A stretch of DNA of 64,000 nucleotides from Candidatus Thiodiazotropha sp. 'RUGA'. Lineage in GTDB: Bacteria; Pseudomonadota; Gammaproteobacteria; Chromatiales; Chromatiaceae. Position 1 is the stretch's first letter. Each line of letters begins with the position of its first letter. The notes under the pieces are model-generated. The model did not search any database. It worked only from the letters and a program-made list of their open reading frames with translations, and was not told the origin of the DNA. The translations under genes were made by a program, and so were the position numbers. This document shows, in pieces, positions 46,463 through 54,956 of this stretch. The stretch spans positions 152,293 to 216,292 of the forward strand of contig JAEPDS010000001.1 of NCBI GenBank assembly GCA_016842065.1, in the 5' to 3' direction.

Positions 46463-47701
46463 ATGAGTGATTGTGATCGCCATCAACCATCATTGAAACC
46501 TGTGGATGAGGCATTGGCGCTGCTGCTTTCGCAGGCTGAATCTGTTACACAGACAGAGTCGGTGCCACTTAACCAGGCGCTGGGTAGAGTACTGGCCGAA
46601 CCGGTTAAGAGTCAGGTCGATGTACCTCCCTGGGATAACAGCGCAATGGATGGTTATGCGGTCAATTCCGCTGATCTGTCGGCCGACAAAGCGTATCTGA
46701 CGATCGATCAGCGGATTGCCGCGGGCTCGGTAGGTAACTCCCTCAAGCCAGGAACCGCAGCCCGCATCTTTACCGGTGCACCGGTGCCACCCGGTGCGGA
46801 TGTGGTCGTGATCCAGGAGGTTTGCGAGGCAGATGGCGATCGTCTGATCATCAAGGAGAAACCGGCAGCTGGTGCGAATATCAGAAGTGCCGGTGAGGAT
46901 ATCCTGCAGGGCGAGGTGATTCTGAAGCCCGGGTTACGTCTCGCGCCACAACATCTTGGACTGGCAGCATCAGTTGGCGTGGCAGAGCTGTCGGTATACC
47001 GCAAATTGAAGGTGGCACTGTTTTCCAGTGGCGATGAACTGGTGATGCCGGGCAGTCCACTCGGTTCAGGACAGATCTACAACTCCAATCAGTTCACCCT
47101 GACCGGGCTGTTGCAGCAGTTGGGTTGTGAAACCATTGAAATGGGTATTGTCGAGGATACCTTTGAGGCGACTTGCGATGCGCTGCAGCAGGGTGCCGAA
47201 GAGGCCGATCTGGTACTGGCTTCAGGTGGGGTGTCCGTAGGGGAAGAGGATCATGTGAAGCCTGCCGTGGAGAGCCTGGGTTCATTGGACCTGTGGAAAA
47301 TTGCCAGCCGCCCGGGAAAACCTTTGGCTTTTGGACATATCAAAGGTACCCCGTTTCTCGGTTCTCCGGGAAATCCGGTTTCCCTGTTTGTTACTTTCAC
47401 AATCTTCGGCAGTCCATTCATAAAAAAGATGCAGGGTTTGACCTCAGGCATTCAGCCCATCTCCCGCAAGGTTGTGGCGGGCTTCGAAAAGGCGGCAACC
47501 GACAAGCGTCAGGAGTATGCCCGTGGCCAGTTGGAGATCGATGAGCAGGGACGTGAAGTGGTCAGATTGTTCTCCAATCGATCCTCAGGTGTCTTAACCT
47601 CAGTCGCCTGGGCCAATGGCTTGGCTGTGTTACCCCCTTTGACGGCAATAAAGCCTGGTGATGTTGTGGATTTCATTCCCTACAGTGAATTGATCAGCTG
47701 A
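46463..47701 (+). CDS. moeA: Molybdopterin molybdenumtransferase MoeA
   Basis: A 412-residue enzyme that inserts molybdate into adenylylated molybdopterin. The ATG at 46463 follows GGAGAGG closely; a TTG at 46448 is in frame but inferior. Signatures include VPPWDNSAMDGYAV, FTGAPVPPGADVVV, LASGGVSVGEEDHVK and SRPGKPLAFG...GSPGNPVS. Four-domain MoeA length. moaD and moaE lie downstream but beyond a 396-bp repeat-filled spacer; moaA, moaC and mogA are not in the window. Confidence 0.95.
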   Translation: MSDCDRHQPSLKPVDEALALLLSQAESVTQTESVPLNQALGRVLAEPVKSQVDVPPWDNSAMDGYAVNSADLSADKAYLTIDQRIAAGSVGNSLKPGTAARIFTGAPVPPGADVVVIQEVCEADGDRLIIKEKPAAGANIRSAGEDILQGEVILKPGLRLAPQHLGLAASVGVAELSVYRKLKVALFSSGDELVMPGSPLGSGQIYNSNQFTLTGLLQQLGCETIEMGIVEDTFEATCDALQQGAEEADLVLASGGVSVGEEDHVKPAVESLGSLDLWKIASRPGKPLAFGHIKGTPFLGSPGNPVSLFVTFTIFGSPFIKKMQGLTSGIQPISRKVVAGFEKAATDKRQEYARGQLEIDEQGREVVRLFSNRSSGVLTSVAWANGLAVLPPLTAIKPGDVVDFIPYSELIS

Positions 47702-47760
47702 TTCCGACTCTAAACACTCTAATAGAGAGTGTATCTGTTAAGCTTGTTGGGGTAACCGGG

Positions 47761-47882
47761 TTAAGAGAATCAACCGCGAATGTACGCCAATCACCGCAAA
47801 ATGCCGCGAATAACTTTCACATCAAGGCCTTATATTTGCGTAATTCGCGGTGAATTGCGTCTATTGGCGGTTAATCTCTTAA
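47761..47882. repeat. Imperfect inverted repeat related to family A
   Basis: About 50-nt arms (47761-47811 and 47834-47882) are roughly 80% complementary. They start TTAAGAGAATCAACCGCGAA and are rich in CGCGAAT/CGCAAAT motifs like the repeat at 17286. It begins 60 bp after the moeA stop and ends one base before the next element. Another hairpin, ACACTCT/AGAGTGT at 47714-47732, could be a weak moeA terminator. Confidence 0.65.
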
Positions 47883-47883
47883 G

Positions 47884-48036
47884 TTAGGGCCTGTTAACAC
47901 GAATCCAATACGCCCTGCTGGGTCTGTTTTTGTGCCCAGCAAGGCAGAATGAGCGTCGTGTAGTCATTCTACATGAGCGAATGATAACGCCGCTGGGCGC
48001 AACAGGGCGCATCGGATTCGTGTTAACAGGCCCTAA
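47884..48036. mobile_element. MITE-like palindromic element with 34-nt terminal inverted repeats
   Basis: The 34-nt ends 47884-47917 and 48003-48036 are complementary at 32 positions and carry GGGCCTGTTAACACGAATCC. The interior has a GCTGGG/CCCAGC hairpin (47917-47940) and a TGTAG/CTACA hairpin near 47958-47973. No ORF. This is the form of a non-autonomous miniature element, and similar GGCCTGTTAACAC-ended repeats are, to my knowledge, widespread in gammaproteobacterial spacers. It separates moeA from moaDE. Confidence 0.75.
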
Positions 48037-48097
48037 GTGCCAATCGGGTTAATAATATTGATGAATCAGCAATTTTAGTCTGTGCGAGGTTTTCTGG

Positions 48098-48349
48098 ATG
48101 GTTCAACTACGTTTGTTTGCAAGATTCAGAGAAGAGCTGGGTGTCGATTCAGAGCAGTTGGAATCGGATGACCTGCGCTGTGTAGAGGATCTGCTCAGCC
48201 GGTTACGCCAGCGCGGTGGTGCCTGGTCGAGACTGTTGGCAGAGGACCAACGGATCATGATGGCGGTGAACCAGGAGATGGCCAATCCACAGACACCTCT
48301 GCAGGCGGGGGATGAGATTGCCCTGTTCCCACCGGTAACCGGAGGCTGA
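48098..48349 (+). CDS. moaD: Molybdopterin synthase sulfur carrier subunit MoaD
   Basis: An 83-residue ubiquitin-like protein ending in the required Gly-Gly (PPVTGG). Its thiocarboxylated C terminus donates sulfur to precursor Z in the MoaD-MoaE complex. The N-terminal VQLRLFARFREELG strand is typical. A GAGG ribosome-binding site lies 8 nt before the ATG. moaE follows after 3 bp. Confidence 0.95.
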   Translation: MVQLRLFARFREELGVDSEQLESDDLRCVEDLLSRLRQRGGAWSRLLAEDQRIMMAVNQEMANPQTPLQAGDEIALFPPVTGG

Positions 48350-48352
48350 GGC

Positions 48353-48823
48353 ATGTATACCATCCGGGTGGACTCCGAACCTTTCGATCCAAACCATGAA
48401 GTGGACCTGTTGCGTGGAGAGGATCCTGCCATCGGCGCGGTAGTCTCTTTCATCGGCTTGATGCGAGATCTCAACGAGGGTGACCGGGTCGCCAATATGT
48501 TTCTCGAACACTACCCCGGCATGACTGAGAACGCCCTGGAACAGATCGTCAAACTCGCCTTTGAACGCTGGCAGCTGCAGGGCTGTCGGGTTGTCCATCG
48601 GGTAGGTGAGTTAAAGCCGACTGACCCGATCGTTCTGGTCGCCGTGGCCTCAGCCCATCGTAAAGAGGCATTTCAGGCTTGTGAGTTCATCATTGATTAT
48701 CTGAAGACTCAGGCGCCATTCTGGAAAAAGGAGGCAACCGAAAATGGCGAACGATGGGTTGATGCCCGCGACAGTGATGACGAGGCAATCCGTCAGTGGT
48801 CCCAGACAGGGAATGATCATTAG
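48353..48823 (+). CDS. moaE: Molybdopterin synthase catalytic subunit MoaE
   Basis: A 156-residue catalytic subunit that converts precursor Z to molybdopterin using MoaD thiocarboxylate. Conserved features are GAVVSFIGLMRD, LEHYPGMTE, VHRVGELKPTD and the active-site region ASAHRKEAFQACEFIIDYLKTQAPFWKKE with catalytic lysines. Directly downstream of moaD with GGAGG in the spacer. Length slightly above E. coli MoaE (150). Confidence 0.95.
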   Translation: MYTIRVDSEPFDPNHEVDLLRGEDPAIGAVVSFIGLMRDLNEGDRVANMFLEHYPGMTENALEQIVKLAFERWQLQGCRVVHRVGELKPTDPIVLVAVASAHRKEAFQACEFIIDYLKTQAPFWKKEATENGERWVDARDSDDEAIRQWSQTGNDH

Positions 48824-48933
48824 CCTGGAATAGAACTGTTATGCCATAACGCTTTTGTCTTTAATTCAGAGAGTTCCGGGTGAGTATCAACAGGCTCTGA
48901 TTTGATTAAGGATTGAACAGCAGGAGAGGCGCC

Positions 48934-49578
48934 ATGAACCGAACTCAATGGGTGTTGACAGGATTGATCTTGCTGCCCCAATCCGCCGTTGCCTACGATA
49001 GCGTTGTGGGTGCGAGACTGGGTTCGATGGGTTTCGGTATTGAAGCGGGTTATGGACTGACCGAACAGTTCAAAGCCCGGCTGGGTTTCAATCGATACGA
49101 CTTCGGTTTCGATGCCAAGGTGGATGGGGTTGAATACGATCTCGATCTGCAGTGGCGGAGTCTCTCTCTGGTTGCCGATTGGCACCCGTTTAGATCCAAA
49201 TCCTCATTCCGCTTTACAGCAGGTGTTTTCCGCAACAACAACGAAATCAGCGGCTCTTCCACTGCTGAAAACCTGACCATAGGCAATACCGTCTATCCTG
49301 GGGTAGGTTTGGATGCGGTTGTGGGTTTCAGGTCTTATGCGCCTTACCTGGGGGTAGGCTGGGATACCGGTATCAACAAACAGCAGGGTTGGGGATTCAA
49401 CGTGGATCTGGGGATTCTCTATCAGGGTGCTGGTAGTGTCGACCTGATGCCCACAGGCGCCCTGGCAGACCTGGTTGATCCAAACGATGTTAGATTGGAA
49501 GAGCAACGGTTTGAGGATGATATCGAGGATTATCGCTACTATCCGGTCTTCTCATTTGGTTTCTCCTACCGTTTTTGA
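48934..49578 (+). CDS. Small outer-membrane beta-barrel protein, function unknown
   Basis: A 214-residue protein with signal peptide MNRTQWVLTGLILLPQSAVA, then alternating amphipathic strands. It ends in an aromatic-terminated strand (FSFGFSYRF), the BAM recognition signature. The ATG at 48934 has GGAGAGG upstream; an upstream start at 48913 would add seven residues and spoil the signal peptide. The length suggests an eight-strand barrel. One acidic insert (RLEEQRFEDDIEDYRYY) precedes the last strand. No named family recognised. Confidence 0.78.
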   Translation: MNRTQWVLTGLILLPQSAVAYDSVVGARLGSMGFGIEAGYGLTEQFKARLGFNRYDFGFDAKVDGVEYDLDLQWRSLSLVADWHPFRSKSSFRFTAGVFRNNNEISGSSTAENLTIGNTVYPGVGLDAVVGFRSYAPYLGVGWDTGINKQQGWGFNVDLGILYQGAGSVDLMPTGALADLVDPNDVRLEEQRFEDDIEDYRYYPVFSFGFSYRF

Positions 49579-49670
49579 GCCGCTGCAATCGCTTGCAGCA
49601 GAGTCCGGCAGGCAAGGGCTGATTGACCAGGTTATCTTCCGTGTCTGCAATCTGTCTGAAAGGGGGGGCA

Positions 49671-49705
49671 TGAAAAAGCCGGGATGTACCGCAATCATCC
49701 CGGCT
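49671..49705 (-). terminator. Terminator of the XRE regulator gene
   Basis: The 10-bp stem AGCCGGGATG / CATCCCGGCT (49677-49686 with 49696-49705) is followed on the minus strand by a T5 run. It lies 18 bp beyond the regulator stop. Confidence 0.75.
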
Positions 49706-49723
49706 GGAGATCAGGAAGTTGAG

Positions 49724-50098
49724 CTACTTCTTGTTCGAATGAAGCAGAACCTGCTCGAAGATGTTGCGTTTGATTCTGCTGCGAATCGGTTCCGGCAGGT
49801 TATGCCAGGCTTTGGCTACTTCAATGGATTCGTCATCCATTACGGCGGAGGTGTTCTCCCCGAACATCAGCCAGGCTGGATTGACGTCCAGGACCTGTGC
49901 GATTTCGTCAATCTTTCTCGGGCGCAGGCTTTTGCCGTTTTCAATCTTTTGAATCACGGCCTGATTGGTGCCGGCGCGCAGAGCCAGCTCCTCTTGCGTC
50001 CAGCCTCTCTCCCGTCTTTTTCTGCGTAGTCTAGAGCCTAGAGTATCCATTTCCCGCGGTATATAGGTTTCAAATTTTTGTGCGTGTACGTAGCTCAT
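49724..50098 (-). CDS. XRE/Cro-type helix-turn-helix regulator
   Basis: A 124-residue DNA-binding protein. The ATG at 50098 is preceded by a good GGAAGG ribosome-binding site; longer in-frame extensions to 50245 lack one. The HTH lies at about residues 20-75 (LGSRLRRKRRERGWTQEELALRAGTNQAVIQKIENGK), continuing into the LDVNPAWLMFGE stretch common in phage-repressor-like regulators. A short helical C terminus follows, too small for a peptidase domain. Divergent from lgt; its targets, possibly including itself, are unknown. Confidence 0.85.
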   Translation of the reverse strand: MSYVHAQKFETYIPREMDTLGSRLRRKRRERGWTQEELALRAGTNQAVIQKIENGKSLRPRKIDEIAQVLDVNPAWLMFGENTSAVMDDESIEVAKAWHNLPEPIRSRIKRNIFEQVLLHSNKK

Positions 50099-50338
50099 TG
50101 TCCTTCCCATTGGATGCCTAAAGGTTGTTGCATCGTCTTGTATCTGGTAGCGGCGCATCCAACGAAAACTTGACACTCTGGATTTATCCGTCACAACGCC
50201 TGTGAAATAAATTCCAGTACATGGGAATAATGTGACTAAGTTCACAGTATCCTAACATGGGCTGTGTGTCAGAAAATCGCAGATATCCAAATTAATGTCA
50301 CATTGGAGAATGGCATTCCTGTGATAATATGCCCAGCC

Positions 50339-51178
50339 ATGCTGACTTACCCCGACATAGATCCGGTAATTGTGACCCTGGGGTCAATCGACATCTATTG
50401 GTACGGTGTGATGTATATGATCGGCTTCTTCGGCGGCTGGTGGCTTGGGCGTATCCGTGTCGGTAAGCCCGGTATTGTCTGGAACGCCAAGCAGGTGGAC
50501 GATATCGTCTTCTATATTGTGCTCGGGGTGGTTGGTGGTGGTCGAATCGGCTATCTGCTGTTTTATGATCTGCAGAGTTTCCTGGCCAATCCGCTGATCA
50601 TTTTTATGGTCTGGGAGGGCGGAATGGCGTTCCACGGCGGTTTGATCGGTGTGCTGCTGGCAATGTGGTATTTTGCGCATAAAGAGGGGCGGACCTTTTT
50701 TGAGGCAACCGACTTTATTGCGCCTTTGGTCACCATTGGTCTGGGTGCCGGTCGCCTGGGTAACTTCATCAACGCGGAACTTTGGGGGGGAGTCACCTCA
50801 CTGCCCTGGGGTATGCAGGTACCCTGCATTGAGTCCGATAACCTGTGTGCCCGCCTGGGTCTGCCGCCGGACACGGTCATTTCGCCTCCGGTACACCCCA
50901 ATCAGCTCTATGAGTTCCTGCTTGAAGGGGTACTGCTGTTTACCATCCTCTGGCTCTTCTCTGCCAAGGCCAGACCCAGGATGGCAGTTTCCGGACTGTT
51001 TCTGATCTGCTACGGGACATTTCGCATCGCCATCGAGTTTGTTCGCCTGCCCGATCTGCACATCGGTTACCTGGCGTTTGACTGGCTGACCATGGGCCAG
51101 CTGCTGAGTGTGCCGATGATTCTGTTTGGTGTTTTGTTGCTCTATCTCGCCTACCGTAGAGAACCAATGCCTGCTTGA
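50339..51178 (+). CDS. lgt: Phosphatidylglycerol-prolipoprotein diacylglyceryl transferase
   Basis: A 279-residue integral membrane enzyme that attaches diacylglycerol to the lipobox cysteine of prolipoproteins, the first step of lipoprotein maturation. The ATG at 50339 gives [15 protein letters not shown]; the frame upstream is non-coding. Signatures are the AFHGGLIG segment and [15 protein letters not shown], which holds the essential Arg, plus about seven TM helices. It precedes thyA by 58 bp, a conserved lgt-thyA order. It would modify the lipoprotein at 57867. Confidence 0.95.
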   Translation: MLTYPDIDPVIVTLGSIDIYWYGVMYMIGFFGGWWLGRIRVGKPGIVWNAKQVDDIVFYIVLGVVGGGRIGYLLFYDLQSFLANPLIIFMVWEGGMAFHGGLIGVLLAMWYFAHKEGRTFFEATDFIAPLVTIGLGAGRLGNFINAELWGGVTSLPWGMQVPCIESDNLCARLGLPPDTVISPPVHPNQLYEFLLEGVLLFTILWLFSAKARPRMAVSGLFLICYGTFRIAIEFVRLPDLHIGYLAFDWLTMGQLLSVPMILFGVLLLYLAYRREPMPA

Positions 51179-51236
51179 AGCCCGTTACATAACCTATTAT
51201 GGTGCCGGGTTGAAAACCAGATTTATAGGCAACAGC

Positions 51237-52031
51237 ATGCAACAGTATCTTGATCTAATGCGCCATGTGCGGGATTTCGGGGTTACCAAGGAGGACCGAA
51301 CCGGCACGGGTACCCGCAGTGTATTTGGTTATCAGATGCGTTTCGATCTCTCGCAGGGGTTTCCTCTGCTGACTACCAAAAAGCTGCATCTGAGATCGAT
51401 CATCCATGAGTTGCTGTGGTTTCTGCAAGGCGATACCAATATTCGCTATCTGAAGGAGAATGGGGTCAGTATCTGGGATGAGTGGGCTGATGAAGAGGGC
51501 AATCTTGGTCCTGTCTATGGTTATCAGTGGCGCTCCTGGCCAACCCCGGGTGGCGGCCATGTTGACCAGATTGCTCAGCTTGTGGAACAGATCCAGGCGA
51601 ATCCGGACTCCAGGCGTCTGATCGTCTCAGCCTGGAATCCGGCCCAGGTCGATGCGATGGCTCTGCCTCCTTGCCACTGCCTGTTCCAGTTCTATGTGGC
51701 TGAGGGCCGGCTCTCCTGTCAGCTCTATCAACGCAGTGCGGATATATTCCTCGGTGTGCCGTTCAATATCGCCTCATATGCCCTGCTGACCATGATGGTG
51801 GCTCAGGTTGCCGGCCTCGAGCCGGGCGATTTTGTGCACACGTTTGGCGATGCTCATCTCTATCTGAATCACCTGGATCAGGTGGAGTTGCAGCTCTCCC
51901 GGGAACCGAAAGTCCTGCCTCGCATGTCGATCAATCCGGCGGTGCAGGATATCTTTGCGTTTCGCTTCGAGGATTTTGAGTTGACCGATTACGACCCTCA
52001 TCCCCATATCAAGGCTCCGGTCGCGGTTTGA
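51237..52031 (+). CDS. thyA: Thymidylate synthase ThyA
   Basis: A 264-residue enzyme, the exact length of E. coli ThyA. It methylates dUMP to dTMP using methylene-THF and produces DHF. The nucleophile is Cys146 in the PPCHCLFQF motif. The [13 protein letters not shown] and [21 protein letters not shown] motifs are intact. The start at ATG 51237 ([11 protein letters not shown]) is the family start. Followed after 22 bp by folA, which regenerates THF. Confidence 0.97.
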   Translation: MQQYLDLMRHVRDFGVTKEDRTGTGTRSVFGYQMRFDLSQGFPLLTTKKLHLRSIIHELLWFLQGDTNIRYLKENGVSIWDEWADEEGNLGPVYGYQWRSWPTPGGGHVDQIAQLVEQIQANPDSRRLIVSAWNPAQVDAMALPPCHCLFQFYVAEGRLSCQLYQRSADIFLGVPFNIASYALLTMMVAQVAGLEPGDFVHTFGDAHLYLNHLDQVELQLSREPKVLPRMSINPAVQDIFAFRFEDFELTDYDPHPHIKAPVAV

Positions 52032-52053
52032 TGCATATAAATAAGGAGTCGAT

Positions 52054-52560
52054 GTGTCGATAATCTCGCTTGTCACAGCAATGGCAAATAATGGTGTGAT
52101 CGGTCGCGATAACCGCCTGCCCTGGCATCTGCCTGCCGATCTGCAGCACTTCAAGTCTCTGACAATGGGAAAACCGATCCTGATGGGGCGGAATACCTGG
52201 GAGTCCCTGCCCGGACTGCTGCCCGGTAGAAGGCATATCGTGGTGACCCGCAATGAGACCTATGTTGCGCCTGGAGCCGAGGTGGTGCACTCGGTAGGGG
52301 AGGCCTTGGCGGCGGTGGAAGGGGAGCCGGAGATCATGATCGTTGGTGGTAGCCATTTTTATGCTGAGATGCTGCCCAGAGCGGACCGTCTCTATCTGAC
52401 ATTGGTGGATGCGGAGGTTGAGGGAGACGTGCAATTTCCTGAAATCGATTGGCAGGAGTGGCAGGAAGTGGCGCGTGAAAACCATTCGGCGGACGAAAAG
52501 AATGCCTATGACTACGCATTTGTTGACCTGGTCCGACGACCTTCCATAGCGGACAATTGA
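52054..52560 (+). CDS. folA: Dihydrofolate reductase FolA
   Basis: A 168-residue NADPH-dependent reductase of DHF to THF, the trimethoprim target. It starts with GTG 52054 after AAGGAG. Motifs: ANNGVIGRDNRLPWHLPADL (catalytic acid Asp29), GRNTWESLP, and EIMIVGGSHFYAEMLP (NADPH loop). It works directly with ThyA upstream. It ends 22 bp from the convergent apaH stop. Confidence 0.96.
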   Translation: MSIISLVTAMANNGVIGRDNRLPWHLPADLQHFKSLTMGKPILMGRNTWESLPGLLPGRRHIVVTRNETYVAPGAEVVHSVGEALAAVEGEPEIMIVGGSHFYAEMLPRADRLYLTLVDAEVEGDVQFPEIDWQEWQEVARENHSADEKNAYDYAFVDLVRRPSIADN

Positions 52561-52581
52561 AACCGGCTTGAGTTTGGTTGT

Positions 52582-53403
52582 CTATCTGGCCGGGCAGCTC
52601 AGATGGTAGGGTTTCGGTGGCTTGCGCTTCCTCAGTTTCAACGCCGTGAGCTGACCACCCCAGAAGCAGCCGCTGTCCAGTGACCAGACATTGTCGATCT
52701 GTCGGTAGCCCAGTGTCGACCAGTGACCGAACAGAATCTTGTCATGCCGGCTTTTTCTGCCGGGCACTGCATACCAGGGAATGGAGGTATTCGCATGTTG
52801 TTGCGGTGAGCCTTTGTCCCGCATCGACAATCGACCATCCCGGGTGCAGTAGCGAAGTCGGGTGAAGCTATTGGTGATGAAGCGCAATCTCTGCATGCCG
52901 CTGAGGCTGTCCCGCCACTTATCCGGTTTATCGCCATACATCTGCTGGCAAAATTGGTGAAATCCCGGTCCGCGAAGGGTCTTTTCCAACTCCTGGGCGC
53001 AGCTCAGTGCTGTCATGAGATCCCACTGGGGAGGCAGGCCGGCGTGCACCATACTGAAGTTCCGCTTGGCATGGTGGACCATGATGGGGCGATGGCGTAA
53101 CCAATCGATCAGTTCCTGACTGTCCGGAGCATCAAGAATATCCATCAGGCTGCCCTGTTTCTGATAGGTCCGGTTCCCCTGAGAGATGGCCAGCAGGTGC
53201 AGGTCGTGGTTGCCCAATACGCAGACGGCCCGGTTACCCAGGGACCGGATGAAGCGCACTACCTTAAGCGACTTTGGACCCCGGTTTACCAGGTCTCCGG
53301 CAAACCAAAGCCTGTCTTTGGCTGGATCAAAGCGTATCAGCTCCAACAGCTGTTGCAGTTCATCGTAACAGCCCTGTACATCCCCAATTGCATAGATTGC
53401 CAT
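52582..53403 (-). CDS. apaH: Diadenosine tetraphosphatase (symmetrical) ApaH
   Basis: A 273-residue calcineurin-like metallophosphatase that splits Ap4A into two ADP and removes Np4A caps from RNA 5' ends. Metal-site motifs are IGDVQGCYDEL, FAGDLVNRGP and VLGNHDLHLLA, with later His ligands (MVHAGLPP, FGHWSTLG). Length equals E. coli ApaH. apaG lies upstream on the same strand, 126 bp away. The enteric order rsmA-apaG-apaH-folA is only partly kept: folA is convergent, and surA-pdxA are 33 kb away. Confidence 0.95.
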   Translation of the reverse strand: MAIYAIGDVQGCYDELQQLLELIRFDPAKDRLWFAGDLVNRGPKSLKVVRFIRSLGNRAVCVLGNHDLHLLAISQGNRTYQKQGSLMDILDAPDSQELIDWLRHRPIMVHHAKRNFSMVHAGLPPQWDLMTALSCAQELEKTLRGPGFHQFCQQMYGDKPDKWRDSLSGMQRLRFITNSFTRLRYCTRDGRLSMRDKGSPQQHANTSIPWYAVPGRKSRHDKILFGHWSTLGYRQIDNVWSLDSGCFWGGQLTALKLRKRKPPKPYHLSCPAR

Positions 53404-53529
53404 AGTTGTTCTTGATATTGCCTGGTTGAGTCTCTGGCGGTTGCCTGTTGGATGCTTGAAGCTGTATGTAACTGCCTGTTGACTGAAGTTGGATGAATCC
53501 AGTCAATGATTCATCTGCCGGGGCTATGC

Positions 53530-53913
53530 TTAATGAAGACTGCCGGGGCGGGCCAGAGAAAAGGCCGGAATCAGCGCGTCAAAATGGTTCCCCTGAGCGT
53601 CGATCATATCGTAACTGCCCTGCATGCTGCCGACCGGAGTGTCCAGAACGGTGCCACTGGTGTAGCGGAAGGTCTCTCCCGGGTTGAGCTGCGGCTGTTC
53701 TCCAACAACTCCCTCGCCACGGACCTCCTGGGTTTTGCCGTTGGCGTCAGTAATGATCCAGTGGCGATTCATGAGGCGTGCGGAGGATTCTCCGTCGTTG
53801 CGGATGGTGACTGTGTAGGAAAAGACATATCGCTGCTCTTTGGGCAGAGATTGGGCCTCGATGTATCGAGTCTCAACCGCAACTTCGATATGGTGCTTCG
53901 TTTCCTTTTCCAT
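53530..53913 (-). CDS. apaG: ApaG (Co2+/Mg2+ efflux-associated protein)
   Basis: A 127-residue protein with an immunoglobulin-like fold. The ATG at 53913 gives MEKETKHHIEVAVETRYI; TTG 53922 is a poor alternative. Family motifs are YTVTIRNDGESSARLMNRHWIITDANG and GVVGEQPQLNPGETFRYTSGTVLDTPVGSMQGSY. Biochemical role unsettled: linked to metal tolerance and possibly pyrophosphate binding. E. coli ApaG is 125 residues. Likely co-transcribed with apaH despite the gap. Confidence 0.93.
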   Translation of the reverse strand: MEKETKHHIEVAVETRYIEAQSLPKEQRYVFSYTVTIRNDGESSARLMNRHWIITDANGKTQEVRGEGVVGEQPQLNPGETFRYTSGTVLDTPVGSMQGSYDMIDAQGNHFDALIPAFSLARPGSLH

Positions 53914-54196
53914 CTTTATCAAACCTGATCGTTAATATTGCTCTGCTGTTTGCTCAACAGTTCTCATTGATTAAAGGGTACTGGGGCACAGTGGGTAGTG
54001 CAATAGCGGAAAGGGGGTTATTGGTCATCCGCTCTGTATGCTATTTGGCCGCATCCCGCGGATTAGGTTCAGCCGACTCAATGCTATTGGAATAGTCCTG
54101 TTAAATCCGATTGTTAGCAAATGCTTGAGAATTCTATCAAGAAATAAATTCCGGTGCCGATACGCTGATCAGGAAAGGTTACAGGAATCCGGCGAA

Positions 54197-54670
54197 ATGA
54201 GAGTTGGTCTAATGCTCCTGCTTTGCTTCGTCGTACCGCTTGGCGGTGCGGTCGAGCTTGCACCTGAGAGTCAGGCGCTGCTTGCTGCCGCAACTTCCGG
54301 CGAAGTGGATCGGGTCAATGATCTGCTGTCACAAGGGGTTGACGTCAACACGAAAAACCCGACCGGCCGCTCAGTTCTGCATATTGCGGCGTTCAATGGC
54401 AATCTGCAGACCGTACGCGCTCTGTTGGCTGCCGGTGCGGACGCGAACCTGACCGATGGTGCCGGTCTTACGCCATTGATGGAAGCGGCATCCTTTGGTC
54501 ATCTTGAGGTAGTCAGGCTGCTGATACAGCGTGGCGCTGATGTCAATGCGGCCGATCAGGCCGGGAACACACCGCTGACCCTGTCAAATCGTGGACGTCA
54601 CACAGAGGTCTCCGCCCTGTTGACTGAGATGGGCGCGACAGAGGGTGGCGGTAAGGAAGAGAAGAAGTAG
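54197..54670 (+). CDS. Secreted ankyrin-repeat protein
   Basis: A 157-residue protein from ATG 54197 with signal peptide MRVGLMLLLCFVVPLGGAVELA. About four ankyrin repeats follow: QALLAAATSGEVDRVNDLLSQG, GRSVLHIAAFNGNLQTVRALL, GLTPLMEAASFGHLEVVRLLI and GNTPLTLSNRGRHTEVSALL. A charged Gly/Lys/Glu tail ends it. The repeats mediate protein-protein contact, so a periplasmic scaffold or inhibitor is the simplest reading. Export beyond the periplasm is not shown. The longer frame from 54038 has no ribosome-binding site. Confidence 0.82.
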   Translation: MRVGLMLLLCFVVPLGGAVELAPESQALLAAATSGEVDRVNDLLSQGVDVNTKNPTGRSVLHIAAFNGNLQTVRALLAAGADANLTDGAGLTPLMEAASFGHLEVVRLLIQRGADVNAADQAGNTPLTLSNRGRHTEVSALLTEMGATEGGGKEEKK

Positions 54671-54800
54671 TGCGAGGTGCTTCTCACAAAACCTGAATTT
54701 TTGCGATGTTTTCGCTGCAACAACGTGATGCGTGTCTAAGTAAACAATGTAATGCACGTGAATAATTGTTATTAAGTCATTGATTGGACTTGTAAGAGAA

Positions 54801-54956
54801 ATGAAAAGGCAACATCTTCATCATAAACCAGACTTCTTTGCCGTGGTGGTGGTGTTGGTCATGATAGGCTTTGGTTTGACGTTGGCTGTTCAGGTTGGGG
54901 CTATTGATCGGCATGAGGTGGTACACAGCGAAGTATCCCAGGCTGAGGCCGGATAA
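54801..54956 (+). CDS. Small single-pass membrane protein (51 aa)
   Basis: ATG 54801 to TAA 54956 encodes 51 residues: a basic start (MKRQHLHHKPD), one strong membrane helix (FFAVVVVLVMIGFGLTLAVQV) and an acidic end. The AAGAGA upstream is a weak ribosome-binding site. The positive-inside charge pattern predicts a cytoplasmic N terminus. Its last 67 bp overlap, on the other strand, the unusual C-terminal extension of coq7. No family recognised; the clean topology makes chance less likely, but it is unproven. Confidence 0.5.
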   Translation: MKRQHLHHKPDFFAVVVVLVMIGFGLTLAVQVGAIDRHEVVHSEVSQAEAG

